A stretch of 7,082 nucleotides of DNA from Nitrospirales bacterium (lineage in GTDB: Bacteria; Nitrospirota; Nitrospiria; Nitrospirales; UBA8639). The position numbers were made by a program, and so were the translations under genes. The stretch spans positions 1 to 7,082 of the forward strand of contig JAJDBO010000281.1 in the NCBI GenBank assembly GCA_029261305.1, given 5' to 3'. The first letter of the stretch is position 1; each line of letters opens with the position of its first letter. Positions 6,454 through 7,082 of this stretch are shown one piece after another. The notes beneath the pieces were generated by a model. The model searched no databases, was not told where the DNA came from, and saw only the letters and a program-made list of their open reading frames with translations.

Positions 6454-6758
6454 TGAGCTCCTATAACTAAGGCGCGAACACCTTCTGTATCAATCGCCTC
6501 CTGTTGTGAAAGAAACCCTTTTGGGGTTTCCCCCCATCCAAACGCCACCCCACCTGGAGTCCCATCGCCACTCCACCCTTCAAGCCATCCAGCCGGAACC
6601 ACGGTTGGGTCGACGCAGTGGGCGTTAAGGCCAGCGAGCGCGGCTTGAGCCAATTGAGCTTTTCCCCACCCCTCATCCGTCTCTTGGCCTATGAACACAT
6701 ACACCATCACCAAAGGATCTCCTAAATCTGTTTGGACTTCTTCAACTGTAGATGACAT
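6450..6758 (-). CDS. Hypothetical 102-residue protein, first gene of the sigma-54 operon
   Basis: I do not recognise this protein. The ATG at 6758 is preceded by GGAGGG eight bases upstream (6767-6772), the strongest ribosome site in the window; a TTG at 6779 would only add seven residues and lies upstream of that site. The 102 residues include a hydrophobic strand-like segment PLVMVYVFIG (15-24), an Ala-rich helix (33-45), a Gly/Trp/Pro-rich middle with four tryptophans (W31, W58, W62, W75), one cysteine (C48), and a closing strand VRALVIGA (94-101). There is no signal peptide or long membrane segment, so it is probably a small cytosolic alpha/beta protein. Its stop overlaps the start of the 669-residue gene by four bases, which implies translational coupling and related roles. 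Existence as a gene is likely; function unknown. Confidence 0.78.
   Translation of the reverse strand: MSSTVEEVQTDLGDPLVMVYVFIGQETDEGWGKAQLAQAALAGLNAHCVDPTVVPAGWLEGWSGDGTPGGVAFGWGETPKGFLSQQEAIDTEGVRALVIGAQ
6458..6462 (-). promoter_or_regulatory. Ribosome binding site inside the upstream gene, for the 669-residue protein
   Basis: AGGAG on the minus strand lies within the last codons of the 102-residue gene, four bases before GTG (6453) and 13 bases before ATG (6444). The short spacing to GTG matches that seen before dsrE2 (AGGTGA, four bases). The GTGA stop/start overlap favours GTG, but the two starts differ by only three residues. Confidence 0.5.
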
Positions 6759-6829
6759 TGGCGTTTCCCTCCATCGCAATTTTGAGGTGTTATATGGTTA
6801 GAATGAATTCAAATTTCTATTTCTCCCTT

Positions 6830-6922
6830 TCAGCTCCCACCCTTTAGTTTTGAGCCAAACCTATACCATAGAATAACCAGACTTATATCACGATTCCATT
6901 GGAAGAACCTCAACTGTTTCAC
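6830..6922 (-). CDS. Possible 30-codon leader ORF
   Basis: A GTG at 6922 with AGAGG six bases upstream (6929-6933) opens a 30-residue frame ending at TGA 6830. The predicted peptide is basic, with aromatic and aliphatic residues in its first two thirds (KQLRFFQW, then SLVILWYRF). It lies wholly inside the leader of the sigma-54 operon, 71 bases before the 102-residue gene. A frame of this length arises easily by chance and there is no homology evidence, so this is a low-confidence call. Confidence 0.2.
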   Translation of the reverse strand: MKQLRFFQWNRDISLVILWYRFGSKLKGGS

Positions 6923-6970
6923 AAAAATCCTCTTTACTTCTCTTCAATAATCGATTCAAGAATATTAATG

Positions 6971-6986
6971 AGCAAAAAACATGCCA
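6971..6986 (-). promoter_or_regulatory. Sigma-54 (RpoN) -24/-12 promoter
   Basis: On the minus strand the site reads TGGCATG, four T, TTGCT. It has the essential GG (6985-6984) and GC (6973-6972) separated by exactly ten bases, and differs from the consensus TGGCACG-N4-TTGC(A/T) at one base. The start would be near 6960, about 200 bases before the 102-residue gene. Sigma-54 promoters need an AAA+ enhancer-binding activator. None is encoded in the window. Confidence 0.65.
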
Positions 6987-7014
6987 TCGAATAGATGGAG
7001 TTTCATTCTTTGTT

Positions 7015-7074
7015 TCCCAGAACAATTCTTTAATCTTTTTAAGATCTTGGAAACACTATGTAAATTTTCTGGGA
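7015..7074. repeat. Eight-base inverted repeat upstream of the sigma-54 promoter
   Basis: TCCCAGAA (7015-7022) and TTCTGGGA (7067-7074) are exact reverse complements 44 bases apart, lying about 55 to 115 bases upstream of the predicted sigma-54 start. This is a suitable distance for an activator binding site. An AAGATCTT palindrome (7041-7048) sits between the arms. An eight-base match of this kind can occur by chance in AT-mixed DNA of this length. Confidence 0.3.
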
Positions 7075-7082
7075 CTTCGGGA

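Larger units (their letters stand above)
6759..7082 (-). other. Upstream regulatory region of the two-gene unknown operon
   Basis: These 324 AT-rich bases contain no substantial ORF. Read on the minus strand they hold, in order, a distant inverted repeat (7074-7015), a sigma-54 promoter (6986-6971), an untranslated leader of about 200 bases from the predicted start near 6960 with a possible 30-codon ORF (6922-6830), and the GGAGGG ribosome site of the 102-residue gene (6772-6767). If the sigma-54 promoter is real, the region is an activator-dependent promoter with an unusually long leader. Confidence 0.55.

Noticed and set aside
6467..6676. Minus-strand 69-codon frame overlapping the 102-residue gene
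   Set aside because: It starts inside the better-supported gene, which has a strong GGAGGG site and a coupled downstream start; this frame has neither.

Overview
The window looks like chromosomal DNA of a Gram-negative-type bacterium with moderate GC. It carries mainly housekeeping and accessory metabolic genes. There are no mobile elements, tRNA/rRNA genes, CRISPR arrays or phage genes that I can see. A DsrE2-TusA sulfur-carrier pair, a bacterial voltage-gated cation channel, a signal-peptide protein with an outer-membrane-like C-terminus and a good sigma-54 promoter would suit an environmental chemolithotroph-type lineage (for example Nitrospirota). That placement is a guess from gene content only; no marker gene is present.

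Layout from left to right: (1) the 3' two-thirds of a class V, PLP-dependent aminotransferase-fold enzyme on the + strand, cut by the window edge; (2) on the - strand, a BacNav-type six-transmembrane channel downstream of a two-CBS-domain protein, possibly co-transcribed; (3) on the - strand, a stand-alone glutamate formimidoyltransferase; (4) a divergent intergenic region with a strong sigma-70 promoter driving, on the + strand, dsrE2 and tusA, separated by a 12-bp interrupted hairpin; (5) after a convergent junction, a - strand two-gene operon encoding a 102-aa unknown protein and, translationally coupled to it, a 669-aa exported helical protein with a beta-rich C-terminus; (6) a roughly 320-base upstream region for that operon holding a near-consensus sigma-54 (-24/-12) promoter, an upstream inverted repeat and a possible 30-codon leader ORF.

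How the genes work together: DsrE2 and TusA are sulfur-relay proteins and probably hand persulfide sulfur to one another or to a shared acceptor. The usual rhodanese partner is not in the window. The left-edge enzyme lacks the C-terminal loop cysteine of cysteine desulfurases, so it is unlikely to be the sulfur donor. The channel has a selectivity filter with two extra acidic residues (TLEDWTD), resembling calcium-selective engineered variants, which makes Ca2+ conduction worth testing. The part of the window least explained by known biology is the sigma-54-controlled pair at the right end: neither protein belongs to a family I recognise, and the promoter type implies activator-dependent control.
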